Source of the DNA: Tubiluchus corallicola | Lineage: Eukaryota > Priapulida > Priapulimorpha > Priapulimorphida > Tubiluchidae | Direction of reading: 5' to 3' | Assembly (NCBI GenBank): GCA_030141605.1 | Contig: JAQGDQ010001198.1 | Span: 10,001 to 47,500 of the forward strand | Length of the DNA stretch: 37,500 nt | Shown: piece after piece, positions 11,644 through 22,154 of the stretch | Numbering within the stretch: position 1 is the first letter of the stretch | Layout of the letters: the number at the start of each line of letters is the position of its first letter | Notes under the pieces: generated by a model | The model's database searches: none | Seen by the model: only the letters and a program-made list of their open reading frames with translations | Told to the model about the DNA's origin: nothing | Translations under genes and position numbers: made by a program

Positions 11644-12239
11644 CGCAAAAATCGTAAAACAGTAATCTTATACGATTATTACACATTTTGTAAACCATTT
11701 TATGTCAAAAATTCACCTTCTTATTTCTAATGGCAGTAAGTTTAGAACTTGTGTTACTGAAGGTCTCTTTCGCTCGTCCTGTCAACTGATTCACGGTGAA
11801 CAAATTTCTCATTTAATAACAAGAAATTCAATCTTCTTCTTCTGGCTTCATTCGTCATCATCTCACCAGTGAGCTGATTACGACAAATTGCTATATAGAC
11901 GCCCCACGGCTTCGGGAAGCGTCAATTTTTCCAGGAATGATCCAGATACGACTTCCACGGGGATAACCTAGATACAGGAAAGCGATAAATTAGGTGACAA
12001 GTCGAGCTTTTTTCAGTTTCAAGCAGCACGTAGGACAGAAAGCCAAAGAAGTGGCGTAAAAAGAAAATTTTCTAGCCACTAGTTCTTCGCTGTTACATGC
12101 ATTTCGACATTCGCTAGTTAGACGGGCACTAGCGCCTGCATTTCGAAAACGCTTTGCACTAAAACAGGTACTGTACCTCTCAGTTCAGATGTGATAGTTT
12201 GTAGTGAACTACACACGTTTGATAGCTCATGTGTGAGTG

Positions 12240-12685
12240 CAGCGGTAAATTTGAAATTTGAATTTTTATCTTAAAACTTGCCTAGTTTTAGTACAACACA
12301 CTGAATATCTTACAGTCAGTAGCACTGTACTTCAATTTTCGTTTTCGCAAACACGTGTGACATGCTTGTGAAATATTTTTGCTGTTGAAATTTATGTTAG
12401 TTTGTGATGTCATCAATATTTGGGCTCGCCCGTCGTTAACTAAGTTTTCAATCTACTATTTAATTATTAGAAACGCTTTTGCAGTATTTATTGTGTTAAA
12501 TTTTACATTTTATACAGACTTAAAAATGGGGTAGTATAAGAAAAATCATCCTGTCTTCCCAGTATCAAGTAAATCTGTTATCGTGTTTTAAAAACAAACA
12601 GTTTAATAAGATGCGCCCGAACAAAATTCAAAAAAATTAAAGGGAAATGGTTAAAGAAACTGTCGAAAGGAAAAAGATTAGAATG
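12240..12685 (-). repeat. Dispersed repeat family A, copy 3 (inverted)
   Basis: Reverse complement of 4185-4620, with the same landmarks (tgggctcgcccg, atggggtagtataagaaaaa, gggaaatggttaaagaaact). Its far end runs directly into a polypurine tract. Together with copy 2 it makes an inverted repeat with arms of roughly 250 bp. Confidence 0.8.
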
Positions 12686-13052
12686 CAGGAAGAAAACAAG
12701 AAAGAAAGGACAGAGAAATAAGCAAAAAGGATGGAAGGAAGGACGGAATGAAGAAGGAAGAAAGGAAAGAGAAAAGGGAGGAAAGAAAGAAGGAAAGAAA
12801 GAAAAGAGAAAGCATGTAAGAACAAAAAAAAGAAAGGAGGGAAGCAAAGCAAGGAAAGAGAAAAGGAAGAAAGGAAGGGGGAAGGAAAGGAAAGAAGAAA
12901 GAATGAATGAGTGAGTGAGCGAAACAAAGCAAAAAAAGAAAAAAACAGAAAAAAGAGGAAAACAAAAAAGAAAAAAAGAGAAAAGAAGAAAAAAGAACAA
13001 GGTAAAGGAAAAACAGAAAAGGAGAAAAACGTAAGAAAACAAACACAAGAAG
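12686..13052. repeat. Polypurine tract (GAAA/GGAAA-rich)
   Basis: About 370 bp that are almost only A and G on the plus strand, irregular rather than a clean microsatellite, with short GAATGAATGAGTGAGTGAGC interruptions. Mirror-like purine runs of this kind favour H-DNA. The Phe/Ser/Leu-rich minus-strand frames are by-products. Confidence 0.9.
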
Positions 13053-13139
13053 AAGAAAGCGTGTCTGCTAAGGATTAATTTCTTTCTTCTTCGTGCTAAA
13101 AGAGTCACACGGGAAGCCATGTCATTTCACTAGTGCAAA

Positions 13140-13672
13140 ATGAAGCCAAACTATCTTACATGCCAATCACTCGCTCCAAGCATGAAGCCAAACTCATACA
13201 TGCCAATCACTAGCTCCAAGCATGAAGCCAAACTCTATACATGCCAATCATTAGCTCCAAGCATGAAGCCAGACTCTATACATGCCAATCACTCGCTCCA
13301 AGCATGAAGCCAAACTCTATACATGCCAATAATTAGCTCCAAGCATGAAGCCAGACTCTATACATGCCAATCACTAGCTCCGAGCATGAAGCCAAACTTT
13401 ATACATGCAAATCACTCGCTCCAAGCATGAAGCCAAACTCTATACATGCCAATCACTAGCTCCAAGCATGAAGCCAAACTTCATACATGCAAATCACTCG
13501 CTCCAAGCATGAAGCCAAACTCATACATGCCAATCACTAGCTCCACGAATGAAGCCAAACTCCATACATGCCAATCACTCGCTCCAGGCACGAAGCCAGA
13601 CTCTATACATGCCAATCACTCGCTCCAAGCATGAAGCCAGACTCTATACATGCCAATCACTCGCTCCAAACA
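13140..13672. repeat. 41-bp minisatellite, about 13 copies
   Basis: Unit of about 40-42 bp containing catgccaatcactcgctcc and aagcatgaagccaaactc. Variants alternate TAG/TCG in 'actagctcc/actcgctcc' and caaac/cagac in the tail. No coding signal. Confidence 0.92.
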
Positions 13673-14679
13673 GTAAATTCTCCGTTTCAATTAGATAATA
13701 ACGTCACTTTAGCAAATCGTTTGCAATGCGTGTAGGCAGTTTGCTGTAATAGCTGTGTTTGCGTTGTTACTATACACATGTCACGTTGAAAATGTGTATC
13801 AAGCAAGTCAATTCAAACCACTTTATGTTTCGAGCAGGCTCGGATTACGACCTTTTGGGGCCTCTGCGTTAATGAAATTATACCCCCTCCCACAGACCTA
13901 ACCACCCTCAAAGTCATCCGTCTTGAATGTTGTTTGCTCGTGATATATTTTAACCCGCATTTACGTTGCTTGATTTAAATGGAAACTGAATGGTTGCGCA
14001 AACATTAGTTCAGAATAAAAAATGCAGAGAAAGAAAGAAAGAAAGAATGCTCTAAAATATTGTAAACTACAACAGCTTATTTTAAATCAAAGCTTAGATT
14101 AAATAATAGTTACCTGGATGCTCAAATTTCGTTAAACTTTCAAAGCTACGCGCGGCTCAGTGAATCTACTAAGATTGGCAACGGCGCCTTTTTGTCACAT
14201 TCGCGTGGCCGACAAATAGAAGGCGGTACCGTGATAACCATGATCATGAACTGCAGTGTTAGTTTCTGACGTCATATGACGTAGAGTCCATTTTCGTGAC
14301 ATCACGCGTTTAAGCAGTACTGTAGCACTTACGAAACTTGCTTGACGCACAATGGAACATGCCTGCCATTGCACAAACTGTGGTTAGTTTCTGACGTAAG
14401 CAAGTGTTCGGTTGCCGTCAATTAACTTTCTAAGCTAATTATTCAAATATAAAAAAACAATTGCTAACTTTTTAGGCTAGAAAATGTGTATTTTGGACAG
14501 TAAATTAAAATGAGATTGAATCTAAACAATTGTTCGGTTTTCCTTTAAACTTATAGCAAATTCTTTACATATATACTAGCAGAATTATCTTCTGTTTAAC
14601 AATAAAAATGTTCCTTAAAGAAATGCTATTATTTTCGTATTTATTGCAAATCAAATTAGCTCATGATTTACATTATTTT

Positions 14680-14815
14680 GATAAGTTAAATTCTAATCTG
14701 TTGCTTTGTAGTTTCTGCTTGTGGCTTTGCATCATTAATGGATCATCCATTCTTCCCCTTTTTTATCTTCATTTATAGTTTGATAATGGCTTCAATAGTG
14801 GAAACCATCGATTCC
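14680..14815 (+). repeat. Internal duplication serving as an empty-site copy
   Basis: This segment (aattctaatctgttgctttg, tcattaatg, tcatttatag, tttgataatggcttc) is paralogous to 14934-15034 joined to 15437-15470. The second copy is interrupted by the nested hAT-like MITE exactly at the ttNgataa target. Confidence 0.7.
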
Positions 14816-15034
14816 TAGAATCTGGCTCTTTCCTGTATAATTATGTTATACTTTATTCACAACTTCTAATGTAAAAATTTTTGTACATTTTGTAACTTTG
14901 CAATTTCTTTCGTTACAACCAAGTTTATTTTGGTAAAATAAATTCTAATCTGTTGCTTTTAGTTTCACTTTGTTCTTTTGTATCATTAATGTATTATTTA
15001 TTCTTCTTTTTTGGCTTCATTTATAGTTAGATAA

Positions 15035-15436
15035 TAGGGGTGAGCATCGAACGTTCGAGTTCGAACGAGTTTTTTTAGTTCGAACTCGATTTGAATCCAA
15101 AACTGTAGATTCGAATAATTCAGCACTTCAATCACACACGTTCTTTATCACTAAAACGATTGAAACATCGTGCAATTAGCATAATTTAGCTGTGATTTCT
15201 GTGCACAACTTTAGACAAATTACTAGTCGTTTTATTGCAGGACAAAATCTAGCGATACACATGATCTTTGTAAGTCTAATTTTTACTGGTGGTTCGAAAA
15301 CTAGTTCGAAAATCTTTCGATCTCAATTCGAATTCGGTTCGAATTCGAAACACTGAAGTTCGGTTCGATTCGAATTCGAAAGTCACAAATTCGGTTCGAT
15401 TCGAATTCGCTTTCTGGTAGAGAATGCTCACCCCTA
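15035..15436. mobile_element. hAT-like MITE, 402 bp, nested in a larger element
   Basis: Perfect inverted termini TAGGGGTGAGCAT and ATGCTCACCCCTA, flanked by ttagataa (15027-15034) and ttacataa (15437-15444), 7 of 8 matching. The interior is rich in TTCGAA/GAATTC palindromes near both ends and has no coding capacity. The neighbouring duplicate (14680-14815) preserves the uninterrupted target, which supports the boundaries. Confidence 0.75.
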
Positions 15437-16037
15437 TTACATAATGGCTTCTATAGCCAAAACTATCGTCGCTCAATAGACATCTTGAAGTTAGCACGTA
15501 TTTCAACACAAACGTTATGAAAAAACAGATTTTTTACGAAATGTTACCGAAGCTTGGTGCCCCCCTCCCTCCCAAGCTTGAGAGGCCCAAGACTACAGCC
15601 TATTATAGCCAATAGGATAATCTCGCCCTGGTCTCGAGTCATCATTAATTGTACTGTGCAATGTTAGTTTCTAAAATCAATACTTAACAGGGTTTATTGG
15701 ATGTTTTCTCAATCAACTGCAAATTTATATTATGTTCCATTTGGTTTGTAAACGGCTAAAATATGGAAAATTTACATGAGTTGTGTGTGCGCGCCCGTTT
15801 TAATCAAATTATCGATTTTCCGCGCGACCCCATTTGAATGAAGCCCGATTCTCTGCCAGATTGAATGGCTTCTTTTGCTTGTGTTATTGACAAAAGGCTT
15901 TCCGTTTTTTTATTATTTTTTCAGGTCGTTTTCATGCACCACATTACGTATTTACTAAGAATTCTCGGAGAGGCGTAGAAGCGTTATTCAATTATAGCAG
16001 CGTAGACATATACACAGTGGTGGCTCGTAGATAACAT

Positions 16038-16475
<438 letters not shown>

Positions 16476-16479
16476 TTTA

Positions 16480-17750
16480 TATCTGAAAATCAAATTTCCA
16501 ACACTAAATTACAAACTCGACGCATACCCGATGGTTTTATCAGCGGGCAGAACTCGGGTAATGATTTCCAGATCATACTAACAATTTGACTCAACATAGC
16601 TGCACGCGGTATATACACAGATATACAAATTTAGTTGTAAATTCTATGAAGCGAAAAAACTATTTACTAAGCATTTGTACACATCACTGTGATTATCATA
16701 TAGGTAAAATATTTGCTTATCACATGTCCGTTAACAAAGCTATACTATTTAATTCACAACTCTATGCATACAGTCGTAAATGAAACTTCCAATTGACATT
16801 AATTCTCCATCAAATAAATTTGCAATTTACTTACTTACAATTTTATTACTGGGGGTGCTGCTACAGAAAATTTTTAGCCGTTTTTTAATACTGCGTAAAA
16901 CGAAACAAGCATGTGTAATTTTAATGTTGTAGTCATATTTGAAGATCAGGTGTTGAACGGCCTCGTTTCTTAACTGCAACTTTCTCACGGACAGACAACT
17001 GTGAAAAAGTTTAGCTGTTGTAGTTCACTGCTGGGGATGCAAGGCGTCCATTATTAAATCATTTATGTCTTAAAGACACACGCTAAGTTTATACTTTATC
17101 ATATCCAAGAATATGACGGTACACGGGTAAGTACGTAGCAATGGTTACTGTGATAGACACAGTACTTTTCTACCTAGCAGCAGACGCTAGAGTACAGTTT
17201 GTTATCTCAGACATGTGCGCATGTCCGCATGCGCACAACAGTCAAATACCACGTTGCTCTGACTATGAAGCAAATTGTACTTCCCTCACGGGCTCTGGAC
17301 CTCTGATTCCGCAAAAGTATAAAAAAGAACCAAGGAAAAAAGACGTATTGTTGATGAGTGAAAACAGGGGGCGCTGCAGTACCTATACACCAGCCGCCAC
17401 TGCGTACACACTTGCCGCGGTCTAGCCTTGCAAAATAGCTCTGCGGTTCATTCAGTAAACAGGCGTTGGCCGTGTCAAATATGTACATTATAAAATGATC
17501 AATAGCCTTCGATCCTAATGTACACATCATGCATGCACATCAGAATATTTTGCTCAATGTATGCACACAAAGCTTTGTCAAATATGTGACATGATAGCCC
17601 TTTTATCAATAAATTGCCGAATGTATTAAATTTGTGGCAACATGTGCCCGCGCGCCTACGTAATTTGTTTTACCCGGATGTAATGATGTCTGAGTAAGTG
17701 ACAGACATCATTCTTGATGTAATGATAATGATGATGATAATTTGTATCAT
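16480..17750. other. Intergenic DNA with no supported gene
   Basis: AT-rich except for 17200-17420, which is GC-richer and carries NRF-1-like GCGCATG/CATGCGCAC sites near 17217-17236. The open frames there (plus 17141-17425, minus 17207-17530) show no recognisable domain. A short GAT/AAT microsatellite lies near 17720-17750. Confidence 0.4.
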
Positions 17751-17758
17751 CATTCATC

Positions 17759-17876
17759 GTACGGCCAAATCACGTTGAAAACACCGGTTCTCGTCTGATC
17801 ACCAAAGTTAAGCAACGTAGAGCCTGGTTAGTGCTTGAATGGGTGACCGAGTAGGAATACCAGGTGCTGTAAGCTT
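17759..17876 (+). rRNA. 5S rRNA-like sequence (pseudogene or 5S-derived SINE head)
   Basis: 118 bp collinear with animal 5S rRNA: cacgttgaaaacaccggttc, gtctgatcacc, the internal promoter A-box region aagttaagcaacgt, the box C region gaatgggtgacc, and gaataccaggtgctgtaagc. Differences from usual 5S include a 2-nt loss at the 5' end (GT--ACGGCC), accaaag for accgaag, and ccgagtagg for the usual ccgcctggg. There is no T-run terminator after the end; a GC-rich body follows to about 18090. That suggests a SINE3-type 5S-derived element or a pseudogene rather than a working gene. Confidence 0.75.
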
Positions 17877-18095
17877 GCGGGATGCCCACACTGTATCTCG
17901 ACACTAGGCGGAGGAGCTGCACAAGCAGTCAACGGCTAGAGGGCGGAGGAGGTCAAGTGACCCAACGGCCATGTGTAGAGGAGTAAACCTTCCAAATCAG
18001 GAGTGGAGCCCCGAAGGCGGACCAGTGCAGCATGCTCACTGACTCCGGCAGCTCCTGCAGCCGACCTGGTGCCAAACGTATCGCTCCGCTTTCCT
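17877..18095 (+). repeat. GC-rich body following the 5S-like head, possible SINE body
   Basis: About 220 bp clearly GC-richer than either flank, starting exactly where the 5S similarity stops, with no reading frame. Recognised only by composition and position; one copy in this window, so SINE identity is unproven. Confidence 0.35.
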
Positions 18096-18109
18096 ATTGT
18101 GCAAATAAG

Positions 18110-18580
18110 AACTTGGAGACTTCAACACTGTGCCATAATGTTTTTTAGCAGTATATGATGTTGGACAATGTCAAAAGTTGTTGTAAGACCAAGAAATATG
18201 CCACAGGTGATAAGAAGAAGTAAAGAAGTTTAAGAGTCTAGAGTAAATGGCTGATTCAAAGATTTTTCTTATAGGAGACAGTAAAGATATAGGTCTATAG
18301 CTAGTAGGTTAGTATGGGTCATTTCCTTTATAGATCGGTGTAATTTTGGCCAACTTTAATGTATCTGGAAAGGTTCCCTGAATTACTGACATACTTATTA
18401 GTTCGACTAGTACAGGGGAAATAATTTTTTTTGCTTAGTTTGTAATATTTAGCTGGGACATTATCAGGTCCTGATTTGGATACATTCAGCTTAGAGGCCA
18501 GTGAGGAAACCTCGTGCTCTAAAACAGTGTTTATAGCGATGCTTCTCGAATTAGGTTGCCCCATATAATATTATTAATAA
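18110..18580 (-). pseudogene. LINE reverse-transcriptase fragment (N-terminal RT region)
   Basis: Reading the minus strand from 18564: EVSSLASKLNVSKSGPDNVP (the usual L..SKS.GPD.IP motif), then in another frame GTFPDTLKLAKITPIYKGND, then SYRPISLLSPIRKIFESAI (the YRPISLL motif), then after a gap of roughly 60 residues GIFLGLTTTFDIV, the RT motif A region. It contains in-frame stops, frame changes and an internal deletion, so it is dead. Order and motifs fit CR1/L2/Jockey-type non-LTR elements. Confidence 0.8.
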
Positions 18581-18712
18581 TAAACGTTTTATTTCACAAA
18601 CGTAAACACAAATACAATTTACGAATCACACACTTAAATAAACAACGCATACAGGAACACGTCCCTACAAATACAGGACTCTTTTTAAGCGAAGTTGATT
18701 AAAAAATACATC

Positions 18713-18725
18713 TACACACACACAC

Positions 18726-18758
<33 letters not shown>

Positions 18759-18779
18759 CACACACATACACACATATAT
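18713..18779. repeat. CA/CG alternating tract, left arm of an inverted pair
   Basis: (CA)n with an internal CGCGCACGCACGCACGCACG patch and an ACATATAT end. The reverse complement of 19081-19147 has the same order of patches. Alternating purine-pyrimidine with CG favours Z-DNA. Confidence 0.9.
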
Positions 18780-19080
18780 TGGGCTTTTACTTTGTATTTT
18801 CCTTTGCATGCACATTAATATGATTTAATTTATTAGAGTATTGTTTATACAGATTTCTTTTTAATAGTGGATTGGAAAGTTTGTGAGTTCTGTGTATGTT
18901 TCTACGGGTTTTTACAGACTTCAATATTCCACGTGAAACCCATGGGTTAAAAAATGATATTTTTTCTTTCTAGATTGCATTTTTCATTTGCATGTTTATT
19001 TAAGATGGTTACAAATTTTTGAAAAAATGTGTTAAATGTTGATCTCCATTTTGTTTAGATAAATTTCATGTAAAGAAAGT

Positions 19081-19097
19081 TATATATATGTGTGTGC

Positions 19098-19129
<32 letters not shown>

Positions 19130-19147
19130 GTGTGTGTGTGTGTGTGG
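19081..19147. repeat. GT/GC alternating tract, right arm of an inverted pair
   Basis: TATATATGTGTG, a GT run, CGTGCGTGCGTGCGTGCGCG, then a GT run: the mirror of 18713-18779 about 300 bp away. It ends about 85 bp before the TATA-like site of the pentraxin gene. Confidence 0.9.
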
Positions 19148-19231
19148 TATATTTGGTCAATTAGTGCCTCAGGTAAACGAAAAAGGGAGGTGCTGTTTGC
19201 ATTATACCTTTAGACCTACAGACACCAGCTG

Positions 19232-19239
19232 TATATAGG
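19232..19239 (+). promoter_or_regulatory. TATA-like site of the pentraxin gene
   Basis: TATATAGG lies 270 bp upstream of the proposed start codon. A start site near 19262 would give a 5'UTR of about 240 nt. Chosen by position and sequence only. Confidence 0.3.
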
Positions 19240-19501
19240 CTAACAAATACAGGTAAACCTACAGGTATAACAGGAATGAATCACAGCAAAAAAATCACGC
19301 ATGCGCTCTAAACACCTGAAGTCTCTTAACTCTAGGCTTACTGTGCACGAAAGTAGGCTACTGTAAGTGTATTCATTAAGGTTTAACACACACCATAATT
19401 TATGCACTGCGAAGAGAGAAACCCTTCAGAAATCTTGAATTTGTATTTTTGTTACTAACTTGATTCGGTAGTGAACTTGTGTTCTCTTAACTCTAGCCAT
19501 A

Positions 19502-19541
19502 ATGGATCTTATACAGGAATTTTTTGTGACTGTGCTGTTGG
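19502..19541 (+). CDS. Pentraxin exon 1 (start of signal peptide)
   Basis: ATG in a strong Kozak context (A at -3, G at +4) opens MDLIQEFFVTVLL plus one base, then a near-ideal donor GGTAAGTG at 19541-19548. Joined to the exon at 22502 the split codon becomes GCT (Ala). This gives FFVTVLLASATA, a signal-peptide core with a likely cleavage after residue 18 (A-x-A). The n-region lacks a positive charge, which is unusual. The link to exon 2 is inferred from phase and from the reconstituted signal peptide; an alternative first exon cannot be excluded. Confidence 0.6.
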
Positions 19542-19583
19542 GTAAGTGTTGTAGTGTGTTATACCAACATTCTTACTTCAGTT

Positions 19584-20868
19584 ACCTGTACTATTGTGCA
19601 TCAGGGTTATCTGGCTTCAGTCTGTACTATTGTGTATCAGGGTTATCTGGCTTCAGTCTGCACTATTTTGCATCAGGGTTATCTGGCTTCAGTCTGCACT
19701 ATTGTGCATCAGGGTTATCTGGCTTCAGTCTGCACTATTGTGCATCAGGGTTATCTGGATTCAGTCTGTACTATTGTGCATCAAGGTTATATGGCTTCAG
19801 TCTGTACTATTGTGCATCAGGGTTATCTGGCTTTAGTCTGCACTATTGTGCATCAGGGTTATATGGCTTCAGTCTGTACTATTTTGCATCGGGTTATCTG
19901 GCTTCAGTCTGTACTATTGTGCATCAGGGTTATCTGGCTCCAGTCTGTACTATTGTGCATCAGGGTTACATGGCCTCAGTCTGTACTATTGTGCATCAGG
20001 GTTATATGGCTTGAGTCTGTACTGTTGTGCATCAGGGTTATATGGCTTCAGTCTGTACTATTGTGCATCAGGGTTATATGGCTTCAGTCTGTACTATTGT
20101 GCATCAGGGTTACATGGCCTCAGTCTGTACTATTGTGCATCAGGGTTATATGGCTTGAGTCTGTACTATTGTGCATCAGGGTTATATGGCTTCAGTCTGT
20201 ACTATTGTGCATCAGGGTTACATGGCCTCAGTCTGTACTATTGTGCATCAGGGTTATATGGCTTGAGTCTGTACTATTGTGCATCAGGGTTATATGGCTT
20301 CAGTCTGTACTATTGTGCATCAGGGTTACATGGCCTCAGTCTGTACTATTGTGCATCAGGGTTATATGGCTTGAGTCTGTACTATTGTGCATCAGGGTTA
20401 TATGGCTTCAGTCTGTACTATTGTGCATCAGGGTTACATGGCCTCAGTCTGTACTATTGTGCATCAGGGTTATATGGCTTGAGTCTGTACTATTGTGCAT
20501 CAGGGTTATATGGCTTCAGTCTGTACTATTGTGCATCAGGGTTACATGGCCTCAGTCTGTACTATTGTGCATCAGGGTTATATGGCTTGAGTCTGTACTA
20601 TTGTGCATCAGGGTTATATGGCTTCAGTCTGTACTATTGTGCATCAGGGTTATATGGCTTCAGTCTGTACTATTGTGCATCAGGGTTATCTGGCTTTAGT
20701 CTGTACTATTGTGCATCAGGGTTATCTGGCTTTAGTCTGTACTATTGTGCATCAGGGTTATCTGGCTTCAGTCTGTACTATTGTGCATCAGGGTTATCTG
20801 GCTTCAGTCTGTACTATTGTGCATCAGGGTTATCTGGCTTCAGTCTGTACTATTTTGCTATTTCAGTG
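19584..20868. repeat. 36-bp minisatellite, about 35 copies, with a 108-bp higher-order unit
   Basis: The unit tattgtgcatcagggttatc plus tggcttcagtctgtac repeats throughout. From about 20111 to 20650 three unit variants (tacatggcctcag, tatatggcttgag, tatatggcttcag) alternate in strict order: the first recurs at 20111, 20219, 20327, 20435 and 20543, exactly 108 bp apart. The array lies in intron 1 of the pentraxin gene. As 36 is divisible by three, frames of 381 and 363 codons (repeating SLYYCASGLYGF or VCTIVHQGY) stay open; I treat these as non-coding. Confidence 0.95.
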
Positions 20869-20911
20869 TTCGTTTATATAAAATGCGCAATAGCTGGCGT
20901 ACAATATAATG

Positions 20912-21270
20912 AGCCTTTTCACTGTTCCAGCGATTGATGACGATCGTGGAAGTGCCAAAGGTTAAGTGTATCAGACAACGCATTTGTGTACACTTGACAA
21001 CGCCTGGCAGCCCGAGCGATTGTAATAGTAACAGTCTTAATAGCTAGCTAAAACCTTTCCTAATTCATTTTTTCTTGTTTTCAAGCAAGGTCTTGCTATT
21101 TATTCACTAAGCACAGACTAATGCTTAATTAAGTAAAGTCCACGTAAAACAACTGAAGGCACTGAACTGATGTTTTGCATTACCCATATGTCACGTGACG
21201 ATTGTAGTTAAGACGCGTTGCTGTGGTACGCTTAACCTTTGACCCACAGCAACTGCGCGTGCGCACAACG
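20912..21270 (+). repeat. Dispersed repeat family B, copy 1 (terminal inverted repeats)
   Basis: Bounded inside by inverted ends AAAGGTTAAGTGTATCAG (20959) and GTGGTACGCTTAACCTTT (21223-21240), with homology among copies extending about 40 bp outward (cactgttccagcgattga). It is the reverse complement of 24075-24405; a shorter version is at 23540-23690. Contains TCACGTGAC and an NRF-1-like TGCGCGTGCGCA. Probably a non-autonomous DNA element. Confidence 0.7.
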
Positions 21271-21628
21271 AACACATGAAAAGGCTTATTACGTTTCTGT
21301 GTATTGTACAGTATAAATCAAATACTGAGATTGATTGCGTAATTCTAAAATTTGACAGCAAACTCTATAGTCTTCGTGAAAAATCAGTGACGTTTCAGCT
21401 ACCTTGCTTTTGCCATCTTCAAATGACCATAAAACCACTCAGTTGTGGACACTTGAAATTTTGAATGGGAACAGGACCCATTTTTAAACTATAATTACGT
21501 AAATGAAAAATAAGGTAATGTATAAATTATTGAAAGAGAATAAGTTTACGATTATATTTAAGAAATACTTGCGTAAAAGAATTATTAGCAGGGCAGTTAA
21601 GTTTCACGTTCGCGCCTCTATTTAGCCA
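21271..21628. other. Intron 1 DNA without further structure
   Basis: AT-rich intronic sequence between family B copy 1 and the foldback element. The 62-codon open frame at 21276-21464 has no recognisable features. Confidence 0.4.
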
Positions 21629-22084
21629 TTTACTAGTTAGACTGACAACTATTTCAATCTGCGTCAGAACGTCACATCAATTTTAATTAAAATTGATTGT
21701 GTTTTTTAGAGGTTTTACACGTCAAATGTAGACACAGGAAAGTTCAAATGTGACTTAGGTAAGTCAAATGTAGTAGACATCGGAAAGTTCAAATGTGACT
21801 TAGATAAGTCAAATGTAGTAGACATAGAAAAGTTCAAATGTGACTTAGATAAGTCAAATGTAGTAGACATAGGACATTTGACTTGACATGTGTCTCCAAT
21901 TGACTTACCAAAAAGGCTTAAGATTTGTTGAAAACCATTGTTAACACATTTGAACTACCTAAGTCTACATGTGACTTAACGTAGGTCTACATTTGACGTG
22001 TAAAACCTATAAAAAGCACAACCAATTTATTGATGAGACGTTCTGACGCATGATTGAAATAGTTGTGTCAGTCTAACTAGTAAA
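21629..22084. mobile_element. Foldback-type MITE with about 105-bp inverted arms
   Basis: The left end TTTACTAGTTAGACTGACA and right end GTGTCAGTCTAACTAGTAAA are inverted copies, and the pairing goes on inward through gacgttctgacgc / gcgtcagaacgtc to acgtcaaatgtag / ctacatttgacgt. The centre contains a 45-bp tandem repeat (gtcaaatgtagtagacat at 21763, 21808, 21853). No clear target duplication was found. It lies in intron 1 of the pentraxin gene. Confidence 0.75.
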
Positions 22085-22154
22085 GCACACATTTGTCGGC
22101 TACACAAGTTTGGTGTAGTTGCAGCAATTCATAGCTTTGACTGAAAGGTCACAG

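Larger units (their letters stand above)
13835..15630. mobile_element. hAT-like non-autonomous DNA transposon, 1.8 kb
   Basis: The left end CAGGCTCGGATTACGACC and the reverse complement of the right end, CAGGGCGAGATTATCCTA, form an imperfect terminal inverted repeat starting with CAGG and sharing GATTA. The eight bases outside are gtttcgag (13827-13834) and gtctcgag (15631-15638), 7 of 8 identical, as expected for an aged hAT 8-bp target duplication. Inside, near both ends, are ggggcctctgcg and gagaggcccaag blocks. No transposase frame is visible. A second element is nested at 15035-15436. The boundaries are inferred from these features alone. Confidence 0.6.

Noticed and set aside
12578-13120. 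Phe/Leu-rich 180-codon minus-strand frame
   Set aside because: It comes from an irregular polypurine tract plus part of a dispersed repeat; no domain or start context.
17141-17530. Possible genes on both strands
   Set aside because: The open frames overlap on opposite strands in a GC-richer patch, with no domain, splice logic or polyA signal to favour either.
19554-20937. Open frames of 381 and 363 codons
   Set aside because: They are read from a 36-bp minisatellite inside the pentraxin intron. The length is divisible by three, and two or more frames are open at once, as expected without selection.
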